A DNA stretch of 57,490 nucleotides from DASYPQ01 sp046155895 (GCA_046155895.1 JBJXFB010000124.1:1-57490); one strand, 5' to 3'; positions 36,018-45,235 are shown, numbered from the stretch's first letter. Made by a program: numbers and translations. Notes: generated by a model not told the origin, from the letters alone.

Positions 36018-36677
36018 CTAGGCCTCGGAGGACCGCGTGAGCGAAGGTGCGGACTCGACGGACTGCATTCGTGTTCGGACGCCCTCTCCCGCGTTCGCAA
36101 GGAACTCTCTCACCACCGCGTGCTCGCGGTTCAACCGGATCGTGGTGACGGGGAACTCGGGGGTCTTGGGATTCGGCACCTTCGCCGTGAGGATGATTTC
36201 GCTCGCGGCCGCCTCGTGGACGACTTGGCGGGGAAGATCCGGGTCGGAGGCCCAGTCGAATCCCCTCCTCGGCAGGTAGGTGTCCCGGAACCACTTGAGC
36301 GAGACGAACCGGAGATGGGGGTCCCTCTCGACCTGGTCCAGAGCGAGGACGAACTCCCGCAAGGGACCGATAGCCCTTCCACCTGCAGCGCGTCCCTGCG
36401 AGCCGCCCACGCCGAGTTCGAGCGGGGTCTCATGGACGATCCAGGCTCCACATCCGCGCGAGGACCATCCCTGGGCCTGGATCTCAGGGCCCACGGGTCG
36501 GCCAGAGTCTCGTTCGCGCAGAGAAACGTGGACACTCCCTCCGACGGGCGGAGCGAGTTCGAGGAGGGGTTTCAGCACGGGAGGAAGTTCTCCGCGCCCT
36601 TCGAGTTCCCTCAGGCTGCCGAGGGCCTGCTGAAGCGCGGATTCGACTTCCGGGATCGTTCTCGGGTGGGACTCCAT
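36018..36677 (-). CDS. Conserved-looking hypothetical protein
   Basis: A 219-residue protein that I do not recognise. It has no signal peptide or membrane segment. The N-terminal third is helical and rich in Leu, Glu and Pro. The middle contains an aromatic segment LRFVSLKWFRDTYLPRRGFDW. The C-terminal part has VTTIRLNREHAVVREFL, which could be the end of a compact alpha/beta domain. It is convergent with the giant fusion gene and shares codon use with the surroundings. Its start at 36677 (MESHPRTIPEVESAL) is the first in the frame. Confidence 0.6.
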   Translation of the reverse strand: MESHPRTIPEVESALQQALGSLRELEGRGELPPVLKPLLELAPPVGGSVHVSLRERDSGRPVGPEIQAQGWSSRGCGAWIVHETPLELGVGGSQGRAAGGRAIGPLREFVLALDQVERDPHLRFVSLKWFRDTYLPRRGFDWASDPDLPRQVVHEAAASEIILTAKVPNPKTPEFPVTTIRLNREHAVVREFLANAGEGVRTRMQSVESAPSLTRSSEA

Positions 36678-36775
36678 GGCGCGACGCCTCTCCAGGAGTG
36701 AACGCGAGCGCGGCTACGACAACGCGGTCCCCGCGGTAGCCGCACGTTCGAGCAAGATTACCTGAGACCCCAGCC

Positions 36776-36815
36776 AAGAGAAAGGGCCGCCCGATCCGGC
36801 TGGATCAGGCGGCCC
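36776..36815 (-). terminator. Rho-independent terminator of groES-groEL
   Basis: Read on the minus strand, GGGCCGCCTGATCC and GGATCGGGCGGCCC form a long hairpin with a 4-base loop, with the 5' side beginning at 36815. It is followed by TTTCTCTT. It lies about 40 bases past the groEL stop, a textbook intrinsic terminator. Confidence 0.8.
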
Positions 36816-36856
36816 TCGAGTTGCAGACACGGGGGACGCGGCCCCGGGCGAACGGA

Positions 36857-38467
36857 TCAGTGTCCGCCCGTGTGGCTGTGCTCCTTCTCCTTCTCGGGGA
36901 GATCGCTGACGAGAGCGTCGGTCGTCAGGAGCAGGCTAGCCACGGACGCCGCGTTCTGGAGCGCCGTGCGCACGACTTTCGTGGGGTCGATGACGCCGGA
37001 CTTCACGAGGTCCTCGTAGGTCTCCGTCGCGGCGTTGAAGCCGTGATTCTTCTGCTTGGCCGCCCGGACGTTCTGGACTACGACCGCTCCGTCGAGGCCG
37101 GCGTTCGCGGCGATCTGCCGCATCGGGGCCTCCAGCGCGCGGCGGACGATCATCGCCCCGACCCGCTCGTCCGAATCGAGCTTCAGGCCCTCGAGGGCCG
37201 AGATCGCGGAGAGCAGCGCCACGCCGCCTCCGGGGACGATCCCTTCCTCGACGGCGGCACGCGTCGCGTGGAGCGCGTCCTCGACGCGGGCTTTCTTCTC
37301 CTTCATTTCGGCTTCGGTCGCGGCTCCGACGTTGATCTGGGCGACGCCGCCCGAGAGCTTCGCGAGGCGCTCCTGGAGCTTCTCCTTGTCGTAGTCCGAC
37401 TTCGTCGACTCGATCTCGGACTTGATCTGGGCGATGCGGCCGCGGATCCCGTCCTTCGAGCCGGCTCCCTCGATGATGGTGCAGGTTTCCTTCTCGACGA
37501 CGACCTTCTTGGCCGTCCCGAGGTCCTTGAGCGTCACCGATTCGAGCGTCTGCCCGGTGGCCTCGAAGACGGGGTTTCCGCCGGTGAGGATGCCGATGTC
37601 TTCGAGCATCGCCTTGCGCCGGTCGCCGAATCCGGGGGCCTTCACCGCGACGCAGGGGAACGCCCCGCGCAGGCGGTTGACGACCATCGTCGCCAGGGCC
37701 TCGCCTTCGATGTCCTCCGCGATCACGACGAGCGGGCGGCCGCTCTGGGCGACCTGCTCGAGCAGCGGGATCATGTCCTTGATCGTCGAGAGCTTCTTCT
37801 CGTGGATCAGGATGTAGGGGGTCTCGAACACCGTCTCCCTCGTCTGGGGGTTGGTGATGAAGTGCGGCGAGAGCCAGCCCTTGTCGAACTGCATGCCCTC
37901 GACCCAGTCGACCTCGGTCGCGAGGCCCTTGCCCTCCTCGACCGTGATGACGCCGTCCTTGCCGACCTTGTCCATCGCCTTGGCGATCATCTCGCCGATC
38001 TCGGTGTCGCCGTTGCTCGCGACGGTGCCGACCTGGGCGATGTCCTTGTGGCCCTTGACGGGCGTCGAGAGCTTCTGGAGGTGCGCGACGCACGCGTCGA
38101 CGGCCTTGTCGATGCCCCTTTTCAGGGCGACAGGGCTCGCGCCGGCGGTCACGTTCTTCAGGCCTTCCTCGAAAATCGCCTCGGCGAGCACCGTCGCCGT
38201 GGTCGTGCCGTCGCCGGCCTGGTCGCTCGTGCGTGAAGCCACTTGCTTCACGAGCTGGGCGCCCATGTTCTCGTAGGCGTCCTCGAGGTCGATCTCCTTC
38301 GAGACGGTCACGCCGTCCTTCGTGACGGTCGGGCTGCCGAAGGACTTCTCGATGATCACGTTGCGGCCGCGGGGGCCGAGCGTGACCTTGACTGCGCGCG
38401 CGAGCTTGCGGACGCCGTCGCGGATCTTCTCGCGCGCGGTGTCGTCGTAGCAAATCTGCTTGGCCAT
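36857..38467 (-). CDS. groL: Chaperonin GroEL
   Basis: GroEL forms the double-ring folding chamber used with GroES. The 536-residue protein has the equatorial ATP-binding signature VTLGPRGRNVIIEKSFGSP and GDGTTTATVLAEAI, and the family block AAVEEGIVPGGGVALL near 405. The C-terminus ends EKEKEHSHTGGH instead of the usual Gly-Gly-Met repeat tail, an oddity that would alter the floor of the cavity. The gene lies 43 bases downstream of groES in a bicistronic operon and is followed by a strong terminator. Confidence 0.97.
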   Translation of the reverse strand: MAKQICYDDTAREKIRDGVRKLARAVKVTLGPRGRNVIIEKSFGSPTVTKDGVTVSKEIDLEDAYENMGAQLVKQVASRTSDQAGDGTTTATVLAEAIFEEGLKNVTAGASPVALKRGIDKAVDACVAHLQKLSTPVKGHKDIAQVGTVASNGDTEIGEMIAKAMDKVGKDGVITVEEGKGLATEVDWVEGMQFDKGWLSPHFITNPQTRETVFETPYILIHEKKLSTIKDMIPLLEQVAQSGRPLVVIAEDIEGEALATMVVNRLRGAFPCVAVKAPGFGDRRKAMLEDIGILTGGNPVFEATGQTLESVTLKDLGTAKKVVVEKETCTIIEGAGSKDGIRGRIAQIKSEIESTKSDYDKEKLQERLAKLSGGVAQINVGAATEAEMKEKKARVEDALHATRAAVEEGIVPGGGVALLSAISALEGLKLDSDERVGAMIVRRALEAPMRQIAANAGLDGAVVVQNVRAAKQKNHGFNAATETYEDLVKSGVIDPTKVVRTALQNAASVASLLLTTDALVSDLPEKEKEHSHTGGH

Positions 38468-38510
38468 GGGATCTGGATTCCTTCGTGTGTTGGTGGAGTG
38501 GGAACCCGGA

Positions 38511-38852
38511 TCAACCGGTGATGACGCCGAGGATGTCTTCCTCGCGCATGATCAGGTATTCCTCGCCGCCGACCTTCACTTCCGTGCCGGCGTAGGAGGT
38601 GAAGAGGATCCGGTCGCCGACTCGGACGGAGAACGTCGAGCGCTTGCCGTCGTCGAGCATCTTGCCTTCGCCGATGGAGATGACCTTGCCTTCCTTCGGC
38701 TTCTCCTTGGCGCTCTCGGGCAGGAGGATGCCGCCGGCGGTGCGCTCCTCGGCCTCGACGCGCTGGACGAGGACGCGGTCTCCCAGGGGACGAATCGTTC
38801 CCATCTTCTTGGCGGTGCTCATGTGCTTCGTGGTCTTGGTGGTCGTGGTCAT
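38511..38852 (-). CDS. groS: Co-chaperonin GroES
   Basis: GroES caps the GroEL chamber. The domain GTIRPLGDRVLVQRVEAEERTAGGILLPESAKEKP, with the later KVGGEEYLIMREEDILGVI, is canonical. Three in-frame starts exist: 38852 (MTTTTKTTKH), 38822 (MSTAKK) and 38804 (MGTIRPLGD, closest to the family start). I use 38852 because GAGAAG lies about nine bases before it; the extra 16 residues would be a Thr/Lys-rich tail. No CIRCE operator (TTAGCACTC inverted repeat) was found upstream, so control by HrcA at this promoter is unlikely. Confidence 0.93.
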   Translation of the reverse strand: MTTTTKTTKHMSTAKKMGTIRPLGDRVLVQRVEAEERTAGGILLPESAKEKPKEGKVISIGEGKMLDDGKRSTFSVRVGDRILFTSYAGTEVKVGGEEYLIMREEDILGVITG

Positions 38853-38955
38853 GGTCGGGGTCTTCTCGTCGGTTGCGGTTGGGGGTCGTGTGGAAACTGG
38901 GTTGTCGACGTCCGATCGCCGCGAGTCGGCGTCGGTTGGACGGTGGAATGCGGCT

Positions 38956-39342
38956 CTAGAAGCTCTCGCGCGACGCGATGTGCAGGGCCCGGCGGACTTC
39001 GCTGCGCAGCATGGCCGGTACGAGCGGCTTCGAAAGGACGGCCAGGGCGCCCTCGAGCAGCGCCTGCCGGCGAATCGCTTCGGTCGCATCGCCGGAGAAG
39101 AAGATGCACGGGATCTCGGGGGTCTCCCTGCGGATCACCGAGAGCACCTCGAGGCCGGTGTGCCCGGGCATGTGCATGTCGAGCAGCGCGAGGTCGATCA
39201 CGGAGTTCCGGAGGATCTGGAGGGCCTGGACCCCGGTCTCGGCCTGGACGAAATCCATGTCCAGGTCGCGCAGGAGGTCTACGACGCCGGAACGGACCTC
39301 GCGGTCGTCGTCGGCGATCAGGATCCTGCGGTCGAGAGACAT
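38956..39342 (-). CDS. Stand-alone receiver-domain response regulator
   Basis: A 128-residue protein consisting only of a CheY-like receiver. It has the acidic pair ADDD near residue 11, phospho-acceptor Asp in LALLDMHMPGHTG near 55, the switch Ser in FFSGDAT near 85 and Lys in LSKPL near 107. There is no output domain, so it would act by protein contact or as a phospho-relay intermediate. It lies upstream of groES on the same strand. The hybrid kinase at 28430-30457 lacks an Hpt and output partner, but no direct link between the two is shown. Confidence 0.9.
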   Translation of the reverse strand: MSLDRRILIADDDREVRSGVVDLLRDLDMDFVQAETGVQALQILRNSVIDLALLDMHMPGHTGLEVLSVIRRETPEIPCIFFSGDATEAIRRQALLEGALAVLSKPLVPAMLRSEVRRALHIASRESF

Positions 39343-39480
39343 GGTGGTGGTTCCCCGCGTGCGGCGTCGGCGAAAGCAAGACGCGTGCCGCTGCCGGCGA
39401 CTCGTGAGCCTAGATGCAAGTCGCTGCGATAAAGCATGTTGTGGGTGATTCCGGGATACGCTAGCACGCTCGCCTCCTGC

Positions 39481-39527
39481 CACCCTGGCAGCCGCCTCCT
39501 CGGGGGGGGTGCACCCCTGTCAGGGTG
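39481..39527. repeat. Imperfect inverted repeat upstream of the dipeptidase gene
   Basis: CACCCTGGCAG (39481-39491) and CTGTCAGGGTG (39517-39527) pair with one mismatch around a G-rich 25-base centre. It lies in the divergent region between the receiver gene and the dipeptidase gene, where it could be an operator or a 5' leader hairpin. Confidence 0.35.
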
Positions 39528-39584
39528 ACAGGCCTCCAGCCCGACCCTTGTGGGGGCCCCGGCGATACCCGCAGCATCGAAGCG

Positions 39585-40745
39585 ATGGCTGGGTCTCCGA
39601 GGCAGCTCGTCTTCGACGCGCACGTCGACTCGCTCCAGTGCCAACTGGATCTGGAGGAGGATCTCGGCGCTCTCACGAGCGGCCACCTCGATCTCCCGCG
39701 AGGCGAGCGGGGCGGATTGGGAGCGGCGGTGTTCGTCTCGTGGGTCGACCCCAAGCACCTCGCGGAGCCTGGAGGGGTCCGGGCACGGACGCAGGCCTTG
39801 CTCCACGAATTCCACGTCCTCCTCGAACGCCATCCCGGGAAGATCCGGTTCACGGGGAACGGGCGCGACCTCGCCGCGGCGCGCGCCGCGGGCGCGATGG
39901 CGGGCATCGCTGGGATCGAGGGCGGCCATTCGATCGAGGAGAGCCTCGATCGGCTCCGAGAGCTCTTCGGGCAGGGCCTGCGCGTCCTGACGCTCGTCTG
40001 GAACAACCACCTGTCGTGGATCCGCTCCTGTCGCGACGGTGCGGGCTCGTCGATCCCCGAGGGCCTCTCCTCGTTCGGCCGCGAAGTCGTCCGGGAGATG
40101 AACGCGCTCGGGATGCTCGTCGATCTCTCGCACGCGGGGGAGCGGTCGTTTTACGACGCGATCGAAGCCTCCACGCAGCCCGTCATCGCGAGCCACTCGG
40201 CGTGCCGGACGCTGCACGATCACCCGCGCAACCTGACCGACGACCAGCTGCGAGTCCTGGCGCGGAACGGAGGCGTCGTGGGCATCCCGTTCTGCGTCGC
40301 GTTCCTCTCGCGCGAGGCCCAGGAGGAGGATGCGCGGCTGCGCGAATCCTCCGAGTACCGCGCGCTCTCGGCTCGGAACGACACGGAGCTGTTCCGGGAC
40401 CAGGGCCGGTATCTCCAGCGGCATGCCGCGCCGCTCTCGATCGACCGCGTCGTCGACCACGTCCTCCACGCGGCCGAGATCGCCGGGATCGATCACGTGG
40501 GTCTCGGCTCCGACTACGACGGGATCGGCCGAACGCCGGCTGGGCTGGAGGATGCCTCCTGCTACGCCAATCTGTCCGCCCGGCTGCGCGCGCGCGGTCT
40601 TGCGTCGGAAGACGTCGAGAAAGTCCTCTGGCGGAACATGCGCGGGGTCTTCGAAAAGGTGACCGGCCCCGGCACGGAAGCCGATCGGTCCTCGCGCCTC
40701 GAGCCGGTCCGCGTCGGCGCAGGAAAAACTGGTTTTCGCGTGTGA
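39585..40745 (+). CDS. M19 family membrane dipeptidase-like hydrolase
   Basis: A 386-residue zinc dipeptidase of the renal dipeptidase family. Metal ligands are visible in FDAHVDSLQ (HxD, near residue 13), IEGGHSIEESL (Glu near 108), and LVDLSHAGERSFYDAI and VIASHSACRTLHDHPRN (the two His). GLGSDYDGIG near 307 carries the final Asp. Despite the family name no membrane anchor or signal peptide is visible, so it probably works in the cytoplasm. An in-frame ATG at 39525 would add 20 residues; I chose 39585 because the family motif begins just after it. Confidence 0.9.
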   Translation: MAGSPRQLVFDAHVDSLQCQLDLEEDLGALTSGHLDLPRGERGGLGAAVFVSWVDPKHLAEPGGVRARTQALLHEFHVLLERHPGKIRFTGNGRDLAAARAAGAMAGIAGIEGGHSIEESLDRLRELFGQGLRVLTLVWNNHLSWIRSCRDGAGSSIPEGLSSFGREVVREMNALGMLVDLSHAGERSFYDAIEASTQPVIASHSACRTLHDHPRNLTDDQLRVLARNGGVVGIPFCVAFLSREAQEEDARLRESSEYRALSARNDTELFRDQGRYLQRHAAPLSIDRVVDHVLHAAEIAGIDHVGLGSDYDGIGRTPAGLEDASCYANLSARLRARGLASEDVEKVLWRNMRGVFEKVTGPGTEADRSSRLEPVRVGAGKTGFRV

Positions 40746-40806
40746 CCCCCGGCGTGCCGTCCGGTCCTTCAGGCACCCGCGCTCGTGCGCGGACGAGGTG
40801 AGGACC

Positions 40807-41373
40807 ATGCGTTTCGACTTCAGCAGTGTGGACGACATCGATTCCTACGTCTTCGTGCCCGAAGGGGAGCACGACTGCCGTGTCGCCGACGTGCGCGAGG
40901 GGACCTCGCGCGACGGCTCGGTGCGGTGGAGCTTTCGATTGGAGGTCCTGGGCGGCGAGTGGGCGGGCAGGACCGCGGCCTGGGACTCGCTGACCTGGAG
41001 CGAGCGCGGGGTCTACCGCGTGAAGAAGGTGCTCGAAGCCTTCGGGCTCGACGTCCGCGGCGAGCTCGAGATCGAGCCTCAAGACCTTCTGAACCTCCAA
41101 GCTCGGGTGCGTGTCGTGCCGGAGGAGCGCGAGGATCCCATGACCGGACGCCGGCAGGTGAGGATGCGCGTTCCCTATCTCGGCTACGCGCCGAGGACCG
41201 AAGAGTCCGGAGCCGTCGCCGAATCGGACTGCACCGCCCCGGAGGAGGCCGCGGGCGATCGGCCATCCCCCAAGGTCCGCGCCGAGTCGCTCGCTCCGGT
41301 TGACGGGTGGGGCGGCAACGGCGACGCTTCTGCCCATGCGGCGCGGCCGGAGGACGAGGATTTCCCCTTCTGA
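40807..41373 (+). CDS. DUF669-like protein with an SSB-type acidic tail
   Basis: A 188-residue protein. The first 130 residues (FDFSSVDDIDSYVFVPEGEHDCRVADVREG...RWSFRLEVLGGEWAGRT) resemble the phage-type DUF669 domain, thought to act with single-stranded DNA. A disordered linker leads to the C-terminus DEDFPF. This closely copies the DDDIPF tip by which single-strand-binding proteins recruit repair and replication partners. It precedes cdd and ligA and overlaps the cdd frame. A good Shine-Dalgarno (GAGGTGAGG) precedes the ATG. The role in DNA metabolism is inferred from these two similarities. Confidence 0.7.
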   Translation: MRFDFSSVDDIDSYVFVPEGEHDCRVADVREGTSRDGSVRWSFRLEVLGGEWAGRTAAWDSLTWSERGVYRVKKVLEAFGLDVRGELEIEPQDLLNLQARVRVVPEEREDPMTGRRQVRMRVPYLGYAPRTEESGAVAESDCTAPEEAAGDRPSPKVRAESLAPVDGWGGNGDASAHAARPEDEDFPF

Positions 41374-41797
41374 ACCGCGTGTTCCGCGGCCTGCGCGCGG
41401 CAAACGTGCGGACCAGGACCTGATCGCGCACGCGCGCGAGGTCCAGGCACGTTCCTACAGCCCCTACTCCGGACTCCGCGTAGGGGCTGCGGCCCGCGAC
41501 GTGGAAGGACGGATCTTCACCGGCTGCAACGTCGAGAATGCGAGCTTCGGCCTGACCCTGTGCGCCGAGCGCGCCGCGGTTTTCAAGGCGGTTTCGGAAG
41601 GAGCGAGCCCCCTCGTGTCGATGGCGATCACGACGAGTCGCGGAACCCCGGTGATGCCGTGCGGGGCCTGCCGCCAGGTCCTCGCCGAGCTGGCTCCGCG
41701 CCTCGAGCTGATCGCCGCGGGCAAGGGAGGACGTTCCCGGCGGGCATTCATCCGCGATCTTCTGCCGAACGCGTTCGGACCCGCCGATCTCTCGTGA
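41336..41797 (+). CDS. cdd: Cytidine deaminase
   Basis: Cdd deaminates cytidine and deoxycytidine in pyrimidine salvage. The core of the 153-residue product has SYSPYSGLRVGAAARDVEGRIFTGCNVENASFGLTLCAERAAVF, with the catalytic Glu in CAE, and MPCGACRQVLAEL supplies two zinc Cys. The first 35 residues (RRGRRTRISPSEPRVPRPARG) are basic and not part of the fold. No closer ATG or GTG start exists in frame, so translation may start at 41336, overlapping the previous gene by 38 bases, or at a non-canonical codon further in. Confidence 0.88.
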   Translation: MRRGRRTRISPSEPRVPRPARGKRADQDLIAHAREVQARSYSPYSGLRVGAAARDVEGRIFTGCNVENASFGLTLCAERAAVFKAVSEGASPLVSMAITTSRGTPVMPCGACRQVLAELAPRLELIAAGKGGRSRRAFIRDLLPNAFGPADLS

Positions 41798-41802
41798 GCC
41801 CC

Positions 41803-43953
41803 ATGGCGGTCGACAAACATCCGGCCCGCCGCGTGAAGGACCTGCGCGAGGAGATCCGGCGCCACGACCGTCTTTATCACGTCGAAGGGCGCCCGGAGAT
41901 CTCGGATGCCGAGTACGACGCGCTCTTCCGGGAGCTGCGCCAGCGCGAGGAGCCGCACCCCGAGCTGGCGAGCGACGACAGTCCGACACGGCGAGTCGGA
42001 GCGTCCCTGCCGGAGGGCCAGGGCTTCGCGACCGTGGTGCACGAGGTCCCGATGCTCTCGATCGAGAGCCTGTTCACGCCCGCGGAGGTCCGCGAGTTCG
42101 AGGCGAGGATCCTCCGGTTCCTCGGTCTCGAGGCCGGCGACGACCTCGATTGGGTCGTCGAGCCGAAGCTCGACGGCGCGAGCGCCTCGATCCTCTACGT
42201 CGACGGGCTGCTCGTCCGCGGAGCGACCCGCGGCGACGGCGTCCGCGGCGAGGACATCACGGCCAACCTCAGAACCGTGCGCTCCATTCCCTTGCGCCTC
42301 GACGGGTCCCGCAGGCCGATCCCGAAGGCGCTGGAGGTCCGAGGCGAGGTGCTCTTGTCGCGGGATCGATTCGCGCGCCTCAATGCCCTGCGGGTCGCGC
42401 GCGGCGACGAGCCCTTCGCCAACCCGCGCAACACCGTGGCGGGCGCGCTGCGGCGCAACGATCCGTCCGAAGTGGCCCGCTACCCGCTCGAGTTCATCGC
42501 CTGGGCGGCGCCGAGGATCGAGGGGGCCCGTTTCGCCACGCAGGGTGAAGTCTCCGAAGCGCTCCGCGACTGGGGCCTCCACGACGGAGGCTGGGCGAAG
42601 CGAGTGCGGGGACTGGACGCCTGTCTCGCGTACCACGACCAGCTCGAATCGAAACGGCTCGAGATTCCCTACGAGATCGACGGCATCGTCGCCAAGCTCG
42701 ATCGCCTCGACCTGCGCGACCGCCTGGGAAGTACTTCGCGCTCGACTCGCTGGCAGTTCGCCCACAAGTTCGCGGCGATCGAGGCCTCGAGCACGCTGCG
42801 CGCGATCGAGGTGATGGTGGGCAACGGAGGCCGGCTGACGCCTCGCGCCCACGTCGACCCGGTCGAGATCGGGGGAGTCACCGTCCGTCATGCGACCTTG
42901 CACAACGCCGACTACGTCGCGGCGCTGGGCTTGAAGGTCGGGGATCGCGTCTTCCTGCGCCGCGCCGGGGATGTGATCCCTCAAGTGCTCGGCGTGGCTC
43001 AAGCGGCCTCGGGGAAGTCCCCGGCGGGCTGGAAAGACACGATTCCCGCGTCGTTGCTCGACGAGCACGGCGGGATTCGCCCGGGGGCGACGTGGCAATG
43101 GCGCGGGAGCTTCGCGATGCCCGAGCGCTGCCCGGCGTGCGGCACGGCGGCGGTCCAGGAGGGCAAGTACTGGCGCTGCCCCAACTCGCAGTGCCCCCCG
43201 CAGCTCGTCGGGCGCACCCTGATCCTCTCCGGCGACGGCGCTTTCGAGATCGACCGCATCGGCGAGAAGCAGATCGCGCAGCTGATCGAAGCCGGGCTCC
43301 TCCGCTCGCCGGCGGATCTCTTCCACCTCGATCGCGATCCCGCCGTGCGGGAGAAACTGACCGAGCTCGAGCGCTGGGGCGAGAAGAGCGTCGACAACCT
43401 CTTCGCGCAGATCGCGGAGAAGCGTTCGGCGCCCTTCCAGCGCTTCCTCGTCGCGCTCGCGATCCCGGAGATCGGCCCCGCGACGGCCAAGCTCCTCGCG
43501 CAGCACTTCCACTCCCTCGATGGGTTGCGCTCGGCCACTCTCGACGATCTCCAGCGGATCGACGGGATCGGCCCCGAGGTCGCGTCGCGCATCACGAGCT
43601 GGTTCGGCGAGAAGTCGAATCGGGACCTTCTCGATCGCCTCTTCGATGGCGGCGTAACGATCACCTATCCCCAAGTCGGCGCGTCAGGCGGCGTCTTCGC
43701 GGGCAAGACGATCGTCTTCACCGGGACGCTCGAGTCGATGGGCCGCGCGGAGGCGAAGAGCGTCGTCGAGAACCAGGGCGGGAAGGTCGGTTCATCCGTC
43801 AGCGCCAGGACGGATTTCCTGGTCGTCGGCGGCAAGGCCGGCAGCAAAGCCAAGAAGGCCGAGGAATTGGGTGTGAAAGTGCTCCTCGAGCCCGAGTTCC
43901 TCGAACGGATCGGTCGGAGCGGGTTGCCCGCGACAGGAAAGGACCATTCATGA
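41803..43953 (+). CDS. ligA: NAD-dependent DNA ligase
   Basis: LigA seals nicks in replication and repair using NAD+. The 716-residue protein has the Ia domain (HDRLYHVEGRPEISDAEYDALF), the adenylated Lys122 in EPKLDGAS, and the later nucleotidyltransferase motifs RGDGVRGEDIT and EIDGIVAKLD. An OB fold follows, then a four-Cys zinc finger (CPACG...CPNSQC, about 446-466), helix-hairpin-helix repeats and a C-terminal BRCT domain (GKTIVFTGTLESMGRAEA). A GTG at 41794 overlapping the cdd stop is an alternative start three codons earlier. Confidence 0.97.
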   Translation: MAVDKHPARRVKDLREEIRRHDRLYHVEGRPEISDAEYDALFRELRQREEPHPELASDDSPTRRVGASLPEGQGFATVVHEVPMLSIESLFTPAEVREFEARILRFLGLEAGDDLDWVVEPKLDGASASILYVDGLLVRGATRGDGVRGEDITANLRTVRSIPLRLDGSRRPIPKALEVRGEVLLSRDRFARLNALRVARGDEPFANPRNTVAGALRRNDPSEVARYPLEFIAWAAPRIEGARFATQGEVSEALRDWGLHDGGWAKRVRGLDACLAYHDQLESKRLEIPYEIDGIVAKLDRLDLRDRLGSTSRSTRWQFAHKFAAIEASSTLRAIEVMVGNGGRLTPRAHVDPVEIGGVTVRHATLHNADYVAALGLKVGDRVFLRRAGDVIPQVLGVAQAASGKSPAGWKDTIPASLLDEHGGIRPGATWQWRGSFAMPERCPACGTAAVQEGKYWRCPNSQCPPQLVGRTLILSGDGAFEIDRIGEKQIAQLIEAGLLRSPADLFHLDRDPAVREKLTELERWGEKSVDNLFAQIAEKRSAPFQRFLVALAIPEIGPATAKLLAQHFHSLDGLRSATLDDLQRIDGIGPEVASRITSWFGEKSNRDLLDRLFDGGVTITYPQVGASGGVFAGKTIVFTGTLESMGRAEAKSVVENQGGKVGSSVSARTDFLVVGGKAGSKAKKAEELGVKVLLEPEFLERIGRSGLPATGKDHS

Positions 43954-45224
43954 TCGCATCGCTTTCCGCGTGCCTCGCCCTCGCGGTCCAGGCCGCTCCC
44001 GCATCACCGAAGGTCGTCCAGGCGTCCCAGGCCTACGTCCTGCGCTCTGCCCGCATGGTCGACGTGAAGGCGGGAACCATCGTGGAGAGACCGCAGATCG
44101 TCGTGCGCGACCAAAGGATCGTCTCGGTCGGGACGGTCGGCGACGACGCGCCCGCCGGCGCGGAGGTCGTCGATCTCGGCGAGTGGACGATCCTGCCGGG
44201 GCTCATCGACTGCCACACGCACCTCGGGTACACGCTCTCGGGCGACTTCGTGCACCGCTCCGTGCACGAGGGCGCCGCCGACTCCGCGCTGCGGGGAGCG
44301 AAGCACGCCCGCATGACGCTCCTGGCGGGCTTCACCACGGTGCGCGACGTCGGCTCGGGGGATTTCGTCGACGTCTCCCTGATGCGCGCGGTCGAGCGAG
44401 GCGACATCGACGGGCCGTGGGTGATCCCCTCGGGACACGCCATCGGGATCACGGGCGGTCACGCGGACGAAACGGGCTTCCGGCCCGGGATCCTCGAGAT
44501 GGACCCCGCGCACGGCGTGGCCGACGGCGCCGACGAATGCGTGCGCGCCGTCCGCGAGCAGATCAAGTACGGAGCGAAGTCGATCAAGGTGATGGCGACC
44601 GCCGGCGTCCTCTCCTTCGAGGACAGCGTCGGCGCGCAACAGCTCTCCGACGTCGAGCTCCGCGCGATCGTCGAGGAGGCGAACCGGCACGGCGTGAAGG
44701 TCGCCGCGCACGCGCACGGACCCGAGGGCATCCTCGCCGCGGTCCTCGCCGGCGTCGCTTCGATCGAGCACGGCAGCACGCTGACCGACGAGATCGTGGA
44801 CGCCATGATCGAGCGGGGGACCTACCTGGTGCCGACGGCCTACCTCCGCCATCGCATCGATCGAAACACTCTCCCCGAGAAGCTGCGCAGGAAGGCCGAG
44901 GAGATCTTTCCGGCGGCCGAAGCGAGCCTGCGCAAGGCCATCGATCGGGGAGTGAAGATCGCCTTCGGAACCGACGCCGCGGTGCTCCCGCACGGGGAGA
45001 ACGCGCACGAGTTCGCTGTCTACGTGAAGGCGGGGATGAACCCCGCGGACGCCCTCCGGACGGCGACCGTGAACGCCGCGGACCTGCTCGGCGTCTCCGA
45101 TCGCGGCGTGATCGCTCCGGGGATGCTCGCCGACCTGATCGCCGTGGCCGGAAATCCCCTCGAGGACGTCCGGACGCTCGAGCATGTCCGTTGGGTCATG
45201 CACGGAGGCCGGGTCGTACGATAG
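43950..45224 (+). CDS. Exported amidohydrolase, prolidase-like
   Basis: A 424-residue metal-dependent hydrolase of the amidohydrolase superfamily, in the branch related to imidazolonepropionase and Xaa-Pro dipeptidases. A signal peptide (IASLSACLALAVQAAPA) precedes the body. Metal ligands are in LPGLIDCHTHLG (HxH, near 87), the Lys of GAKSIKVMATAG near 211, HAHG near 252, SIEHGS near 272 and FGTDAA near 345. ITGGHADE near 170 is typical of this branch. It overlaps the ligA stop by four bases (ATGA). The substrate is not known. Confidence 0.88.
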   Translation: MIASLSACLALAVQAAPASPKVVQASQAYVLRSARMVDVKAGTIVERPQIVVRDQRIVSVGTVGDDAPAGAEVVDLGEWTILPGLIDCHTHLGYTLSGDFVHRSVHEGAADSALRGAKHARMTLLAGFTTVRDVGSGDFVDVSLMRAVERGDIDGPWVIPSGHAIGITGGHADETGFRPGILEMDPAHGVADGADECVRAVREQIKYGAKSIKVMATAGVLSFEDSVGAQQLSDVELRAIVEEANRHGVKVAAHAHGPEGILAAVLAGVASIEHGSTLTDEIVDAMIERGTYLVPTAYLRHRIDRNTLPEKLRRKAEEIFPAAEASLRKAIDRGVKIAFGTDAAVLPHGENAHEFAVYVKAGMNPADALRTATVNAADLLGVSDRGVIAPGMLADLIAVAGNPLEDVRTLEHVRWVMHGGRVVR

Positions 45225-45235
45225 GGTAGGTGGAG

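Noticed and set aside
38853..38955. CIRCE heat-shock operator upstream of groES
   Set aside because: The region was read on both strands and contains no TTAGCACTC-N9-GAGTGCTAA or close variant.
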